From positions 1 through 6,596 of the forward strand of contig JAIRXT010000165.1 of assembly GCA_031268125.1 (NCBI GenBank): a DNA stretch of 6,596 bases. Reading direction: 5' to 3'. Numbering within the stretch: position 1 is the stretch's first letter; the number at the start of each line of letters is the position of its first letter. Shown piece by piece: positions 6,322 to 6,596 of this stretch. A program made the position numbers and the translations under genes. The notes under the pieces are model-generated. The model saw only the letters and a list, made by a program, of their open reading frames with translations. It was not told where the DNA came from and ran no database searches. The DNA is from Treponema sp. (GTDB taxonomy: Bacteria; Spirochaetota; Spirochaetia; Treponematales; Breznakiellaceae).

Positions 6322-6337
6322 GGTTAAATTTGACCCG
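6322..6337. promoter_or_regulatory. Near-perfect 16-bp palindrome, operator-like
   Basis: GGGTTAAATTTGACCC is symmetric at every position except one pair (T opposite G). The AT-rich centre flanked by GC ends resembles a dimeric-regulator operator, but it sits about 115 nt before the nearest promoter, so a role is only suggested. Confidence 0.3.
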
Positions 6338-6380
6338 TGCCGTGTACCCGGGGCCGGAGGAACGTTGCGGGCCAAGTTTA

Positions 6381-6429
6381 GCCAGGACCCCTGATGAATT
6401 TTTTACGGCTCTTTTCGAATTTAGAATTG
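6381..6429 (-). repeat. Dispersed repeat, copy B (inverted relative to 138-186)
   Basis: Read on the - strand, this segment aligns without gaps to 138-186 with 42 of 49 identities. The differences in the 37-base core are four substitutions. The copy lies between pepF and the promoter at 6451. Together with copy A it flanks the whole five-gene block in opposite orientation. Confidence 0.8.
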
Positions 6430-6450
6430 CTGGAATTACCGGACTTCTTG

Positions 6451-6480
6451 TTGACTTACGATCAAAAACGTGGATACAAT
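6451..6480 (+). promoter_or_regulatory. Sigma-70-type promoter upstream of the structured RNA
   Basis: TTGACT (6451-6456) and TACAAT (6475-6480) are each five of six to consensus and are separated by 18 nt. Transcription would start near 6487, just before the first hairpin. No real coding sequence follows within the window. Confidence 0.6.
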
Positions 6481-6486
6481 GGACTT

Positions 6487-6587
6487 GTTCGACAACCTAT
6501 TTGACTGAACCCTATCGGGTTCGGGTTGTCTGCTAACCTTTGGTTAGCTTGCAAGTCTCGCAAAAGGCTTTGCCTTTTGCTGTTTTT
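6487..6587 (+). ncRNA. Candidate small RNA or attenuator leader
   Basis: The expected transcript of about 100 nt is almost entirely structured. An outer stem GACAACC/GGTTGTC (6491-6497 with 6524-6530) encloses GAACCC-TATC-GGGTTC (6507-6522). Then comes GCTAACC-TTT-GGTTAGC (6532-6548), the palindrome CTTGCAAG (6548-6555) and the terminator hairpin. The CCTTT around 6537-6541 could instead pair with AAAGG in the 5' arm of the terminator, so an antiterminator form is possible. No known family (6S, SRP RNA, tmRNA, T-box, tRNA) is recognised. It is either a free small RNA or the regulated leader of the gene to the right. Confidence 0.45.
6560..6587 (+). terminator. Strong intrinsic terminator
   Basis: GCAAAAGGC (6560-6568) pairs perfectly with GCCTTTTGC (6572-6580) around a TTT loop, followed by TG and five T (6583-6587). 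It ends the structured transcript from the promoter at 6451 and may also stop pepF read-through. Confidence 0.78.
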
Positions 6588-6596
6588 ATATGGAAG

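Larger units (their letters stand above)
6272..6596. other. Non-coding region downstream of pepF
   Basis: No credible coding sequence lies here. In order, it holds a GC-rich stretch with the palindrome GGGGCCCC (6290-6297) but no T-run, so pepF has no obvious intrinsic terminator of its own; a near-perfect 16-bp palindrome (6322-6337); repeat copy B (6381-6429); a promoter (6451-6480); and a hairpin-rich segment ending in a terminator (6487-6587). The last bases, TGGAAG, could begin a ribosome binding site for a gene to the right. Confidence 0.7.

Noticed and set aside
6513..6530. GGGTTCGGGTT resembling a tRNA T-arm
   Set aside because: No acceptor stem, D-arm or anticodon arm can be built around it; the bases are better explained by the nested hairpins.
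6330..6536. 68-codon + strand frame downstream of pepF
   Set aside because: It runs through the repeat, the promoter and the hairpins, and has no ribosome site or recognisable protein features.

Overview
This is a GC-rich bacterial chromosome segment (coding parts roughly 60% G+C by eye) with five genes, all on the + strand. The lineage cannot be proven from the sequence. The short XRE-type regulator and the spirochete-style lipobox of the AT-rich gene suggest a spirochete, perhaps a Treponema of the insect-gut type; this is an impression, not a demonstration.

Layout. Bases 1-72 hold an intrinsic terminator for a gene left of the window. Bases 73-453 are a non-coding leader with hairpins, a short palindrome and one copy of a dispersed repeat. 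Then come a small HTH regulator (454-816), an archaeal-type aspartyl-tRNA synthetase (916-2256) and, 5 nt behind it, a 12-helix MATE-family exporter (2262-3629). An AT-rich island (about 3637-4385, roughly 30% G+C) carries one small lipoprotein gene behind a consensus sigma-70 promoter. It is followed by oligoendopeptidase F (pepF; longest frame 4385-6271, more likely start 4472). Bases 6272-6596 are non-coding: a second, inverted copy of the dispersed repeat, a near-perfect palindrome, a good promoter, and about 100 bases that fold into nested hairpins and end in a strong terminator.

The genes do not form an obvious pathway. aspS and the MATE gene are probably co-transcribed. The synthetase carries the two anticodon-domain residues (His27, Pro79) associated with non-discriminating AspRS, which charges both tRNA-Asp and tRNA-Asn and works with a GatCAB amidotransferase. 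The MATE and pepF genes look like ordinary housekeeping or accessory genes.

Three observations stand out. (1) A 49-bp repeat with 42 matches occurs in opposite orientation at 138-186 and 6381-6429, bracketing all five genes. (2) The AT-rich island is bounded by a 10-bp direct repeat, TGAGCCGGTT. One copy supplies the MATE stop codon and the other supplies the lipoprotein stop codon, as expected if foreign DNA was inserted between MATE and pepF; this would also explain a spurious 29-residue N-terminal extension of PepF. (3) The right end holds a promoter-hairpins-terminator unit that could be a small RNA or an attenuator for the next gene.
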